From JAIEPW01 sp964406035 (lineage in GTDB: Bacteria > Acidobacteriota > Terriglobia > Bryobacterales > Bryobacteraceae): a stretch of 15,273 bases of DNA. The translations under genes were made by a program, and so were the position numbers. Location: positions 1 to 15,273 of the forward strand of contig CAYOQB010000125.1 in assembly GCA_964406035.1 (NCBI GenBank), read 5' to 3'. Positions 1-6,635 of the stretch are shown here, piece after piece. The notes below the pieces were generated by a model, which made no database searches, was not told where the DNA came from, and saw nothing but the letters and a program-made list of their open reading frames with translations. Every line of letters begins with the position of its first letter. Position 1 is the stretch's first letter.

Positions 1-1508
1 TGCTCGTACAAGCGCTCCGGCAAGTCCAGCCCGTGCTGCGCCAGGAACGGCAGCATGGAATAGAAGCGCTCCTGCAGGTGCTCGTGCGGATACAGCAGCC
101 CCCCTAGATACGCTGCTTCCGCCTGGGCGCGCTCATCCCGCCGCAGCGCCTCGCGAGCGGTTTTCTTCGCCATGCGGTCCAACTGGTACAGAATCTTGGC
201 GCGGCTCTTCTTCATCGCCTTAGCCAGCGACGGATCGAAACGGAGCAGGTCCGCGATCAACGTATCGACATTGCGGCCGATCTGATCGTTGGCGGAGGCG
301 AAATGCTTTTCGAGCACCACCGGCACCAGGGCCGCGGAGATATGCTCCTTCAACGTCTCGCGGTGCACCGTCACATCGGGCACATTCAGGCGGTAGCGGT
401 CCAGCAGCTTCCGGCCGCGCGAATCGAGCAGCGTAAACCCCGCCCGCGGAATCGAAACCGGCATCCGGCCCAACAGCTTCTCGTACAGGACGTGCGATTG
501 CCCCAGGTACGCGATCTCCGCCGGACCGCCGACATAAGCCACCGTGGGCAGCAGGTAATCCTGCATCACCGGCCGTAGCAGCGCATTCGGCGACAGCGCG
601 TGCGGACGCTGCGAGAAATCGGCGAAATCCGGATCGCCCAGCCGCAGCGTGCGGCGCACCCCGTCCTCCAGATGGAAGAACATGTGCGATCTGCCGTCCA
701 CCAGAACCTGTGAATGGTAACCCGCGGCCTCCAGTTCCTGGCTGCGCGTCTTCAATGCGTCCAGCAGGCTGGCGGCTTTCTCGAATGCCAGCGCGAGGAA
801 CGGGCTGGCGGTATCGCGGACCTGCGGGTCCAGGGGGTCCAGGAAAATCAGGCCGAAGGGGGCCAGCAGATCGCGGATCAGATTCGCGAACGCGCGGCCC
901 AGGGTCTCGCCTGGCCGATACGCCTGTTCCACCTTGGCGATCACTTCCGCCGCGAAGGGGAAGTCCGCTAGCGCCGCCCGCAGCGTTTCCACCGGCGATT
1001 GCTCGATCGCCACCGTGCCCGCGGGCTGCCCCTGGCGGGGTGATGCGCCCACCTCCAGGCTTACCGGCTGGCGGTTGGCGTCAAAGGTCCAGGCGCGGCG
1101 GATCTCCTCGTAATCGTGATCCTCCGTGGCTAGCCAGAAGATCGCCACCGCGGGCTGTCCGCTGTCCCGCAGCCGCGCCGCTAAACGCGCTGCCGTCAAC
1201 GCTTTGTAGATCGTGTACGCGGGACCGCCGAAGAGCCCCACCTGCTGCCCGGTCACTACCGCGACGGTGCCCGGCCGCTCGAACAGGTCGATCTGCGGCG
1301 AAGGGCCGTTTGCCGCGCGCAACGCCTCCGCCATCGCGGACCTGCGATCCTGAGGGTACTGGATTTCCGCCGCCGCCCGCTCCAGCGACGCCGGATCGAA
1401 CGGATTGTGCCGGTAAAACCGCTCCACCCGGTCAAAATGGGTCAGGTAGTCCGCGAACAGGCGGCTGATGCCAGGCAATCGGTGCTGCGGAAGACACTGA
1501 GCTTCCAT
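1..1508 (-). CDS. bshC: Bacillithiol biosynthesis cysteine-adding enzyme BshC (C-terminus off the left edge)
   Basis: BshC adds cysteine to glucosaminyl-malate, the last step of bacillithiol synthesis in the cytoplasm. I translated the minus strand from the ATG at 1508-1506; it stays open to the window edge, about 502 codons of a family usually near 540. Hallmark segments are visible: VTGQQVGLFGGPAYTIYK (residues 85-102), AIFWLATEDHDYEEI (about 122-136), and a second conserved block LLPTVAYVGGPAEIAYLGQ (about 315-335). The N-terminus begins MEAQCLPQHRLPGISRLFADY, typical of BshC, where a short lead runs into an F-DY-L motif. The Shine-Dalgarno upstream of 1508 is weak (a GAGAA-like run). The gene diverges from the cyaY operon across about 110 bp. 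Family knowledge: bacillithiol is known mainly from Firmicutes, but BshC homologues occur in Bacteroidetes and Acidobacteria. Identification is firm; only the missing C-terminal coiled coil cannot be checked. Confidence 0.95.
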   Translation of the reverse strand, partial: MEAQCLPQHRLPGISRLFADYLTHFDRVERFYRHNPFDPASLERAAAEIQYPQDRRSAMAEALRAANGPSPQIDLFERPGTVAVVTGQQVGLFGGPAYTIYKALTAARLAARLRDSGQPAVAIFWLATEDHDYEEIRRAWTFDANRQPVSLEVGASPRQGQPAGTVAIEQSPVETLRAALADFPFAAEVIAKVEQAYRPGETLGRAFANLIRDLLAPFGLIFLDPLDPQVRDTASPFLALAFEKAASLLDALKTRSQELEAAGYHSQVLVDGRSHMFFHLEDGVRRTLRLGDPDFADFSQRPHALSPNALLRPVMQDYLLPTVAYVGGPAEIAYLGQSHVLYEKLLGRMPVSIPRAGFTLLDSRGRKLLDRYRLNVPDVTVHRETLKEHISAALVPVVLEKHFASANDQIGRNVDTLIADLLRFDPSLAKAMKKSRAKILYQLDRMAKKTAREALRRDERAQAEAAYLGGLLYPHEHLQERFYSMLPFLAQHGLDLPERLYE

Positions 1509-1618
1509 AAGTGTTCTCGCCGTCGATTGCTGGCGACGGTTCCAAGGGTAACAGATGAAGCTTCTAGGACGAAAGTATCGGAAAAAGGTTATGGTGTAAT
1601 GAATCCGAGAAGACCGTG

Positions 1619-1945
1619 ATGGATGAACAGGAATTTCAGCGCCGGGCCGATGAGGCGATCCAGGGCTTGTACCGGCAACTCAACAAGGCCTCCGACAACT
1701 GGGACTTCGAAGCCGACCTCAACTCCGGCGCGCTGGCCATCGAGTTCGAGGAGCCCAGGGGCAAGTTCGTGGTCAGCCCCAACTCCCCGGTTCGCCAGAT
1801 CTGGGTCTCGGCTCACTCCACCTCCTACAAGCTGGATTGGAATGCGGAGCGAAGCGCGTTTGTGCTCCCCGCCACCGGTCAGGATCTGGTGGAGTTGATC
1901 GAAGAAGCGATCCGCAGGCAGACCGGCGAGGAAGTCAAGTTGTAA
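1619..1945 (+). CDS. cyaY: Frataxin / iron donor protein CyaY
   Basis: CyaY binds iron through an acidic first helix and modulates Fe-S cluster assembly on the cysteine desulfurase-scaffold complex; it may also supply iron for heme. The 108-residue product has the usual frataxin length. Visible signatures are the acidic N-terminal helix (MDEQEFQRRADEAIQGLY), the first strands DNWDFEADLNSGALAIEFEE (27-46), the core KFVVSPNSPVRQIWVSA (49-65) with the invariant QIW at 60-62, SYKLDW (69-74), and a C-terminal helix after FVLPATGQDLVELIEEAI. I start at ATG 1619 because GAGAAGA (1607-1613) sits at normal spacing; the GTG at 1616 directly before it is too close. It is the first gene of an operon, 5 bp before hemW. 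CyaY is best known from Proteobacteria, so its presence here is somewhat unusual. Alternative functions look unlikely given the QIW core. Confidence 0.9.
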   Translation: MDEQEFQRRADEAIQGLYRQLNKASDNWDFEADLNSGALAIEFEEPRGKFVVSPNSPVRQIWVSAHSTSYKLDWNAERSAFVLPATGQDLVELIEEAIRRQTGEEVKL

Positions 1946-1950
1946 CCACG

Positions 1951-3048
1951 ATGCCCGGCGTGTACCTGTCATTTCCGTTCTGCGGCCAGAAGTGTACCTA
2001 CTGCAACTTCGCGTCCGGCGTATTTCCGCAAAGCTTGTCCGCTGACTATTTGGCGGCGCTGCGGCAGGAGATCGCGGCGTTCCACTGGAACTGGACCCCC
2101 GAAACGCTGTTCATCGGCGGGGGCACGCCCAGCCTGATGGAGCCTGCCGCGATCGACGACCTGCTGGCCGCCGTGCCCGGCGGACCCTGGCTGGAAGCGA
2201 CACTCGAAGCCGCGCCCGGCTCCTTCGATCGCGTCAAGGTGGAAGCCTGGATTCGCGCCGGCATTAACCGGGTCAGCCTCGGCGTCCAGTCCTTCGTCAC
2301 CGCGGAACTCCGCCGCACCGGACGCCGCCACACCGCCGAAACCGTCGCCGCCGATTGCGCCCTTCTGCGCGACCTTGGCATCACCAACATCAACCTCGAC
2401 CTGATCGCCGGACTTCCCGGCCAGACCCTGGCCAGCTTCCAGCAATCGCTCGACGAAATCGCCCGGCTCGATCCGCCTCATGTCTCCGTCTACATGCTGG
2501 AAGTCGACGAGGAGTCGCGGCTCGGCCTGGAGATTTTGAATCACGGCTCGCGCTACGGAGCAGGCGACGTTCCAGGCGACGAGGCGATGGTGGAAATGTA
2601 CGAGGCGGCCGTGGATCGCCTGGCGGAGTTGGGCATCCATCGCTATGAGATCTCCAACTTTGCCAGGCCAGGCTCGGAATCCCGGCACAATCTGAAATAC
2701 TGGCGGCTGGAGCCCTATGCCGGCTTCGGCGCGGACGCCCATTCCCTGGATGGCGGCGCGCGATGGCGCAATGTGGAATCGCCGGCCGAGTATGTGAAGC
2801 GCTGGCGCGAGGGGCAGTCTCCCGCTGAGGATCGCACCGAGGCCTGCTTCGCCGAGGAGAAGTTTTTCGTCGGCCTGCGCCTTTCCGAAGGCGTCCGCGC
2901 CAGCGACACGGAACGCGACTTCTATCGCGAGCCCATCGCCCGCTTCATCGAGCAGGGGCTGCTCGAAGACGGCGGCGGCGTTCTGCGGCTCACGCGCCGC
3001 GGCGTCCTGCTGTCCAACGAAGTGTTTGAGGAGTTTGTGAACCCATGA
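1951..3048 (+). CDS. hemW: Radical SAM heme chaperone HemW
   Basis: HemW is a radical-SAM protein of the HemN-like family that binds heme and delivers it to membrane respiratory enzymes; it was long misnamed coproporphyrinogen oxidase. The 365-residue product has the cluster motif C11-x3-C15-x2-C18 followed by N-F (HemW-like; true HemN has a fourth Cys two residues on), the GGGTPS SAM motif (56-61), GINRVSLGVQSF (104-115), NINLDLIAGLPGQT (146-159), RYEISNFARPG (231-241), HNLKYW then YAGFGADAHS (246-265), and the winged-helix-like C-terminal end LRLTRRGVLLSNEVFEEF. I chose ATG 1951, five bases after the cyaY stop, since family members begin with a few residues before YxSxPFC; a longer upstream reading would overlap cyaY. 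GAGGAAG at 1928-1934 is rather far for a Shine-Dalgarno, so coupling to cyaY translation is likely. It overlaps ltaE by ATGA. Oddity: the usual EANP motif reads EAAP (86-89). Confidence 0.93.
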   Translation: MPGVYLSFPFCGQKCTYCNFASGVFPQSLSADYLAALRQEIAAFHWNWTPETLFIGGGTPSLMEPAAIDDLLAAVPGGPWLEATLEAAPGSFDRVKVEAWIRAGINRVSLGVQSFVTAELRRTGRRHTAETVAADCALLRDLGITNINLDLIAGLPGQTLASFQQSLDEIARLDPPHVSVYMLEVDEESRLGLEILNHGSRYGAGDVPGDEAMVEMYEAAVDRLAELGIHRYEISNFARPGSESRHNLKYWRLEPYAGFGADAHSLDGGARWRNVESPAEYVKRWREGQSPAEDRTEACFAEEKFFVGLRLSEGVRASDTERDFYREPIARFIEQGLLEDGGGVLRLTRRGVLLSNEVFEEFVNP

Positions 3049-4091
3049 TCGATCTCCGCAGCGATACCCTAACCCGGCCCACCGCGGCCATGCGCGCCGC
3101 AATGATGAATGCCGAAGTCGGCGACGACGTTTACGGCGAGGATCCAACCGTTAACCGGCTGGAGCGCCGCGCCGCCGAGATCGCCGGCAAGGAAGCCGCC
3201 CTCTTTGTCCCCACCGGCACCATGGGCAACACCATCGCGATCAAGTTGCACACCACGCACGGGCAGGAAGTGATCTGCGACTGGCAATCGCACATCCTGG
3301 ATTGGGAGCTGTCGATGAGCGCCTGGTTCTCCGGCTGTCTCATCCGCGCTATTCCCACCGCGGACGGGATGCTGCGCTGGAGCGAAATCGAGAAGTTCCT
3401 GCGGCCCGACGGTCCGCATTGCGCCCCCACAACGCTGGTGGAGATCGAGAACACCCACAACTTCGCGGGCGGTGCCGTGTATCCCCAGGAAACCATCGAC
3501 GAGATTTGCCGCGGGGCGCACGCGCGAGGCCTGGCCGTCCACATGGACGGCGCGCGCGTGTTCAACGCCGCCGCCGCTACCGGCGTTCCGGTGTCGCGCA
3601 TCGCGCGCGACGTCGACACCCTCATGTTCTGCCTCTCGAAGGGACTCGGCGCGCCGGTGGGATCGATGCTGTGCGGTCCCGCGGCACTGATGAAGACCGC
3701 GCGCATGTACCGCAAGCGCCTGGGAGGCGGCATGCGGCAGGCCGGAGTCCTGGCCGCCGCCGGGCTGATCGCGCTGGAGGAGATGCCCGCCCGCCTCGGT
3801 GAGGATCACGCCAACGCCGCCTATCTTGCCGCCGAGCTCGCAAAGCTGCCCGGCGTGACGGTAAAGCCGGTCCCCACCAACATCATCATCTTCGACCTTC
3901 CGGCAGGCGGCATCACTGCCGCCGATCTCACCGGCAGATTGAAGGAGCAGGGCGTGTTGATGAGCGCCTTCGGTCCCACCCGCGTGCGCGCGGTGACTCA
4001 TTTTGATGTTTCCCGCGACGACTGCACGCGGGCCCTGGAAGCGATCGCCGCGTTGCTGACGCCGGCCGCGGGCTCCGCAAAAGCAACTTAA
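3045..4091 (+). CDS. ltaE: Low-specificity L-threonine aldolase (PLP-dependent)
   Basis: Fold-type I PLP enzyme that splits L-threonine or L-allo-threonine into glycine and acetaldehyde in the cytoplasm. The 348-residue protein has the family start MIDLRSDTLTRPTAAMRAAM, GDDVYGEDPTVNRLE (26-40), the PTGTMGN cofactor-phosphate motif (56-62), the stacking His in SHILDWE (H83), the VEIENTHN loop (132-139), the PLP-ring Asp in HMDGAR (D168, with R171), the Schiff-base lysine in SKGLGAPVGS (K199) and the RKRLGGGMRQAG segment (223-234). Length and all catalytic residues fit the family. Its ATG overlaps the hemW stop codon as ATGA, so it is probably translationally coupled. The metabolic link to cyaY and hemW is not obvious; glycine supply is one possibility, but bacteria using the glutamate (C5) route to heme do not need it, so this is only a guess. 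The last residues, TPAAGSAKAT, form a flexible tail. Confidence 0.94.
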   Translation: MIDLRSDTLTRPTAAMRAAMMNAEVGDDVYGEDPTVNRLERRAAEIAGKEAALFVPTGTMGNTIAIKLHTTHGQEVICDWQSHILDWELSMSAWFSGCLIRAIPTADGMLRWSEIEKFLRPDGPHCAPTTLVEIENTHNFAGGAVYPQETIDEICRGAHARGLAVHMDGARVFNAAAATGVPVSRIARDVDTLMFCLSKGLGAPVGSMLCGPAALMKTARMYRKRLGGGMRQAGVLAAAGLIALEEMPARLGEDHANAAYLAAELAKLPGVTVKPVPTNIIIFDLPAGGITAADLTGRLKEQGVLMSAFGPTRVRAVTHFDVSRDDCTRALEAIAALLTPAAGSAKAT

Positions 4092-4159
4092 CCTTCCGCG
4101 CTTTTTCCGGCTGTTTGTGTCGCACGCCGTCGCCGTCGACCCCGCGCCCCGGCCTCCGG

Positions 4160-4381
4160 CGCCCCGTAGTGCCGCCTTCAGGCGGCGCGAGCCTTTAGGT
4201 GTTCGTTGCCAAGGCATCCTTGCTCCTCCCAACTGTCAAGGATGTCTTGTCCTGAAGTGTCAAGTATGTCCTGGCAACGAACACCTTTAGGCTCGCCGAG
4301 GTTCAGCACACGAGCCGAGCTGCTCCGGGTGTTCCACTCCCAGCTCGTGTCGCACGCCCGCGCCCCGTAGTGCCGCCTTCA
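4160..4381. repeat. Pair of 21-bp direct repeats flanking the hairpin element
   Basis: A perfect 21-bp match starting CGCCCCGTAGTGCCGCC occurs at 4160-4180 and 4361-4381. The block GTGTCGCACGCC also occurs ahead of each copy (4117-4128 and 4347-4358), so both copies belong to one longer repeat, the left one carrying about 29 extra bases between the two blocks. In the left copy the repeat runs into a small perfect hairpin, GCCGCC-TTCA-GGCGGC (4171-4186), resembling the REP-type palindromes that are dispersed in many GC-rich genomes. The right copy has lost its second arm. No open reading frame fits this region. Confidence 0.75.
4187..4296. repeat. 110-bp inverted-repeat (MITE-like) element with internal tandem motifs
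   Basis: The left arm (4187-4222) and right arm (4261-4296) are reverse complements at 31 of 36 positions, including an uninterrupted 15-bp core, TGGCAACGAACACCT (4272-4286), paired with 4197-4211. The 38-base loop contains TGTCAAGGATGTC (4234-4246), and a near copy TGTCAAGTATGTC (4258-4270) lies 24 bp further on, running into the right arm; the left arm holds a third, inverted copy (CAAGGATGCC read on the minus strand, 4213-4222). Repeated motifs inside terminal inverted repeats look like transposase binding sites, so I read this as a non-autonomous element or the fused ends of a deleted insertion sequence. There is no transposase. It could alternatively act as an RNA hairpin downstream of ltaE. 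Confidence 0.7.
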
Positions 4382-4419
4382 GTCTCCCCCGAGGTCCAGC
4401 GCACCGATCCCGAACACAG

Positions 4420-4454
4420 AAGAAAAAAGGCCGGGAGTCACGCGGACTCCCGGC
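4420..4454 (-). terminator. Rho-independent terminator of the TPR gene
   Basis: A perfect 10-bp stem, GCCGGGAGTC (4430-4439) with GACTCCCGGC (4445-4454), and a 5-base loop, followed on the minus strand by CTTTTTTCTT (4420-4429). It lies 19 bp past the stop codon of the TPR gene ending at 4473. On the plus strand the stem has no following T-run, so it should work in one direction only. Confidence 0.92.
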
Positions 4455-4472
4455 TCTGAAAAGCACGACGGA

Positions 4473-6107
4473 CTAAAGCGATGCGATATTCAGCTTCACG
4501 CCCGCCGCCTTCCACACCGAATCCAACTCCCGGGTGACCCACTCCACCGACTCGTTCTTGCCCTGCGCGCGCAGGGCTTCGATAAGTCCGAACAGCGACC
4601 TCGGGTTGCGGGGATAGCGGTCCAGATTCTCGCGGAACATCGCCTCCGCTTCCGCGTGCTTGCCCGCACGATAGAGCGTCGCCGCCAGCGATTCGCGAAC
4701 CGGGTAATACCAGGCCGGAGGCTCGTCGTAAACCAGCTCGTCCTGAATCCGCACCGCGTCGCGCCACAGTGCGATCGCCTTCTCGCGATCCCCATTCATC
4801 TCCGCCAGCCGCGCATCCAGTTGCTTGGCCGCCAGATCGAAGACCTGCTTGGCCGTGTTGTTCGCACCCCACGGCATATCCGCGGGCAGGGAGGTGCGCG
4901 CCGTTTCGAACTTGGTTCGCTCCGCCTTCGCTTTCGCCGCGTCCTTCATGCCCGCGTACGCCAACGTCCGGCTGAAGTGCCACAACGCCCGCAGCACGCC
5001 CGCGGGAGCATCGGGCTCCGGCTCGGCCAGAATCTCGTTCCAGCGCTCATTCCGCGCCATCGTCATCAGCGGGACCGCCGCGAACGCCTCCAGCATCGCC
5101 ATTTCCTTGAGATACGGCTTCACATTCGCCGCCATCTCGCGCGCCGCTTTCATCGCTTCCTCATGCCGCCCCTGTTCGGCGCGCGCATACGCGATGAAGT
5201 GGAAGTTGTGATTGAAGTACATCGCCGGATAGATACCCGACGCGCCGGACTGCGCGAGCATCCTGCGGTCCGACTCGACGGCCGCCACGTTCGTCACCGC
5301 CGCGGCTTCGAAGTCGCCGGTCCGCAGGTAAATGTGACCCGGCATGTGCACCAGGTGGCCCGCCGCGGGAACCAGCGCCTTCAGCCGCTCCGCGCTCGGC
5401 AGCGCCCGCTCCGGATTCGGGCCCGCCTCCACCGCATGGATGAAGTAGTGATTCGCGCCCGGATGATGCGGGTTGCGCCGCAGAACGCCTTCCAGCACGC
5501 GGATGATTTCCTCCGTGCCTTCCGCCGCCTTGCCATCCGAGGTCCACAGCTTCCAGGGATTCAGGTTCATCAGGGATTCGGCATACAGCGTCGCGGCATC
5601 CAGATCGTCCGGATACCGCCGCACCAGGTCCGCCATGGCGTTCTTGTACGCCAGCGCGAGCCCCCGCGGATCCGCCTTCGGGTCGGCCGCGTAGCGGGTT
5701 GCGAGCGCCTTCACGTACGCCTGCTCCGGCGCGGGAACGTTTCCGATCATCCCCAGAGCTTTCTGAATCGTCTCGTGCGCCTTCTGGTTGCGATCCCCGC
5801 TGCCCGGATCGTTGTAGTTCGCGCCCAGCACCAACGCCATGCCCCACAGCGGCATCGGCGACTTCGGGTCGAGTTGCGCCGCGCGCTCAAACGAGCGCAA
5901 CGCTTCGTCGTGATTGAAGCCGTACAGAAGGACTAAGCCCTGGCTGAAATACTTTTGAGCCTCCGGCGAACTCGTCTTGATGATGTGTTGATGACTGCCG
6001 ATCCCGTCGTAAAGCCGTACGGGCGGCTGCGACCCCTTCGGGCTGTGACCGTGCTGCGCCTGCAGCACGTCCCCCAGCAAACAGACGAATAGCATCGTGT
6101 ACCGCAT
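4473..6107 (-). CDS. Histidine-rich tetratricopeptide-repeat protein, probably exported
   Basis: A 544-residue TPR protein of a family common in Acidobacteria and related soil bacteria, function unknown. A short hydrophobic leader (MLFVCLLGDVLQAQ, residues 5-18) could be a signal peptide cleaved near A17; the N-region is minimal, so export is likely but not certain. Helical repeats are seen at about 49-82 (EAQKYFSQGLVLLYGFNHDEAL onward), around 250-275 (GHIYLRTGDFEAAA), and at the C-terminus (about 465-520, AATLYRAGKHAEAEAMFRENL). Conserved His-rich blocks stand out: SHQH (38-41), FNHDE (64-68), HHPGANHYFIHAVEA (214-228) and GHLVHMPGHIYLR (250-262). I keep ATG 6107; ATG 6095 (M5) would shorten the leader slightly, and neither has a clear Shine-Dalgarno. 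It is transcribed alone, with a strong terminator downstream, and diverges from the SRPBCC gene. Confidence 0.85.
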   Translation of the reverse strand: MRYTMLFVCLLGDVLQAQHGHSPKGSQPPVRLYDGIGSHQHIIKTSSPEAQKYFSQGLVLLYGFNHDEALRSFERAAQLDPKSPMPLWGMALVLGANYNDPGSGDRNQKAHETIQKALGMIGNVPAPEQAYVKALATRYAADPKADPRGLALAYKNAMADLVRRYPDDLDAATLYAESLMNLNPWKLWTSDGKAAEGTEEIIRVLEGVLRRNPHHPGANHYFIHAVEAGPNPERALPSAERLKALVPAAGHLVHMPGHIYLRTGDFEAAAVTNVAAVESDRRMLAQSGASGIYPAMYFNHNFHFIAYARAEQGRHEEAMKAAREMAANVKPYLKEMAMLEAFAAVPLMTMARNERWNEILAEPEPDAPAGVLRALWHFSRTLAYAGMKDAAKAKAERTKFETARTSLPADMPWGANNTAKQVFDLAAKQLDARLAEMNGDREKAIALWRDAVRIQDELVYDEPPAWYYPVRESLAATLYRAGKHAEAEAMFRENLDRYPRNPRSLFGLIEALRAQGKNESVEWVTRELDSVWKAAGVKLNIASL

Positions 6108-6179
6108 GTATTTGTTGTATCGCGATTGAAGCTTTGAGTCCTGTGCGCGCGGTCAGGCATCGGTAAGGAAGTTCTCAAG

Positions 6180-6635
6180 ATGCTGCACTTCGAACTCACC
6201 TCAGTGGTGAACGCACCGGTTGCTGCGGTGTTCGCCTTTCACGAGGATCCGCAGGCGCTGGAACGGCTTACGCCGCCGGATCCGCCGGTGGAAGTGCTCC
6301 GGCGCAGCGGCGGCATACGGCCGGGCGGCATCACCGTCCTACGGATCGGCCGGCGGCCCTTGCGGCTCACCTGGGTGGCGCGTCATACAGACTTTGAGCA
6401 GGACCGCTTTTTCGTCGACGTGCAGGATCGCGGTCCCTTCGCCTTCTGGCGGCATCGCCATCAGTTCGCCCCGGAAAACGGCGCAACCCGCATGACCGAT
6501 TCCATCGACTTCTCGCTGCCGCTGGGCTTCCTCTCCAATCCCCTATTCGGCTGGCTGGCGAAGCGGCAGTTGCGGAAGATGTTCGAGTATCGCCACGCGC
6601 AGGTGAAACGCTTCCTGGAGCCGCATCACTCGTAA
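6180..6635 (+). CDS. SRPBCC-fold ligand-binding protein
   Basis: A 151-residue single-domain protein of the START/SRPBCC superfamily, which binds hydrophobic ligands in a helix-grip fold. Supporting segments: the opening FELTSVVNAPVAAVFAFHED (4-23) followed by PQALERLTPPDPPVEVL, a typical first strand and helix; GPFAFWRHRHQFAP (85-98) and GATRMTDSIDFSLPLG (101-116), the paired strands; then the long C-terminal helix FGWLAKRQLRKMFEYRHAQVKRFL (about 123-146). The ligand is unknown. ATG 6180 has GGAAG (6167-6171 region) as ribosome site. The stop at 6633-6635 lies inside the last codons of convergent dnaB (10-bp overlap). It resembles uncharacterised stand-alone SRPBCC proteins rather than cyclases or AHSA1 chaperones. 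Superfamily assignment is good, the precise role is not known. Confidence 0.82.
   Translation: MLHFELTSVVNAPVAAVFAFHEDPQALERLTPPDPPVEVLRRSGGIRPGGITVLRIGRRPLRLTWVARHTDFEQDRFFVDVQDRGPFAFWRHRHQFAPENGATRMTDSIDFSLPLGFLSNPLFGWLAKRQLRKMFEYRHAQVKRFLEPHHS

Noticed and set aside
710..1468. Plus-strand open frame of 252 codons opposite bshC
   Set aside because: Pro/Arg/Gly-rich antisense shadow; bshC motifs on the minus strand are unambiguous.
1969..3147. Minus-strand open frame of 392 codons opposite hemW
   Set aside because: Shadow frame of hemW with no recognisable motif and no ribosome site.
4171..4186. Terminator of the cyaY-hemW-ltaE operon at GCCGCC-TTCA-GGCGGC
   Set aside because: The stem is good but no T-run follows it on the plus strand; it matches a repeated REP-like unit instead.
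4656..5936. Plus-strand open frame of 426 codons opposite the TPR gene
   Set aside because: The translation is Arg/His/Gln-rich and low in complexity, as expected for the antisense frame of a GC-rich gene; the minus-strand TPR protein has clear family motifs and a terminator.
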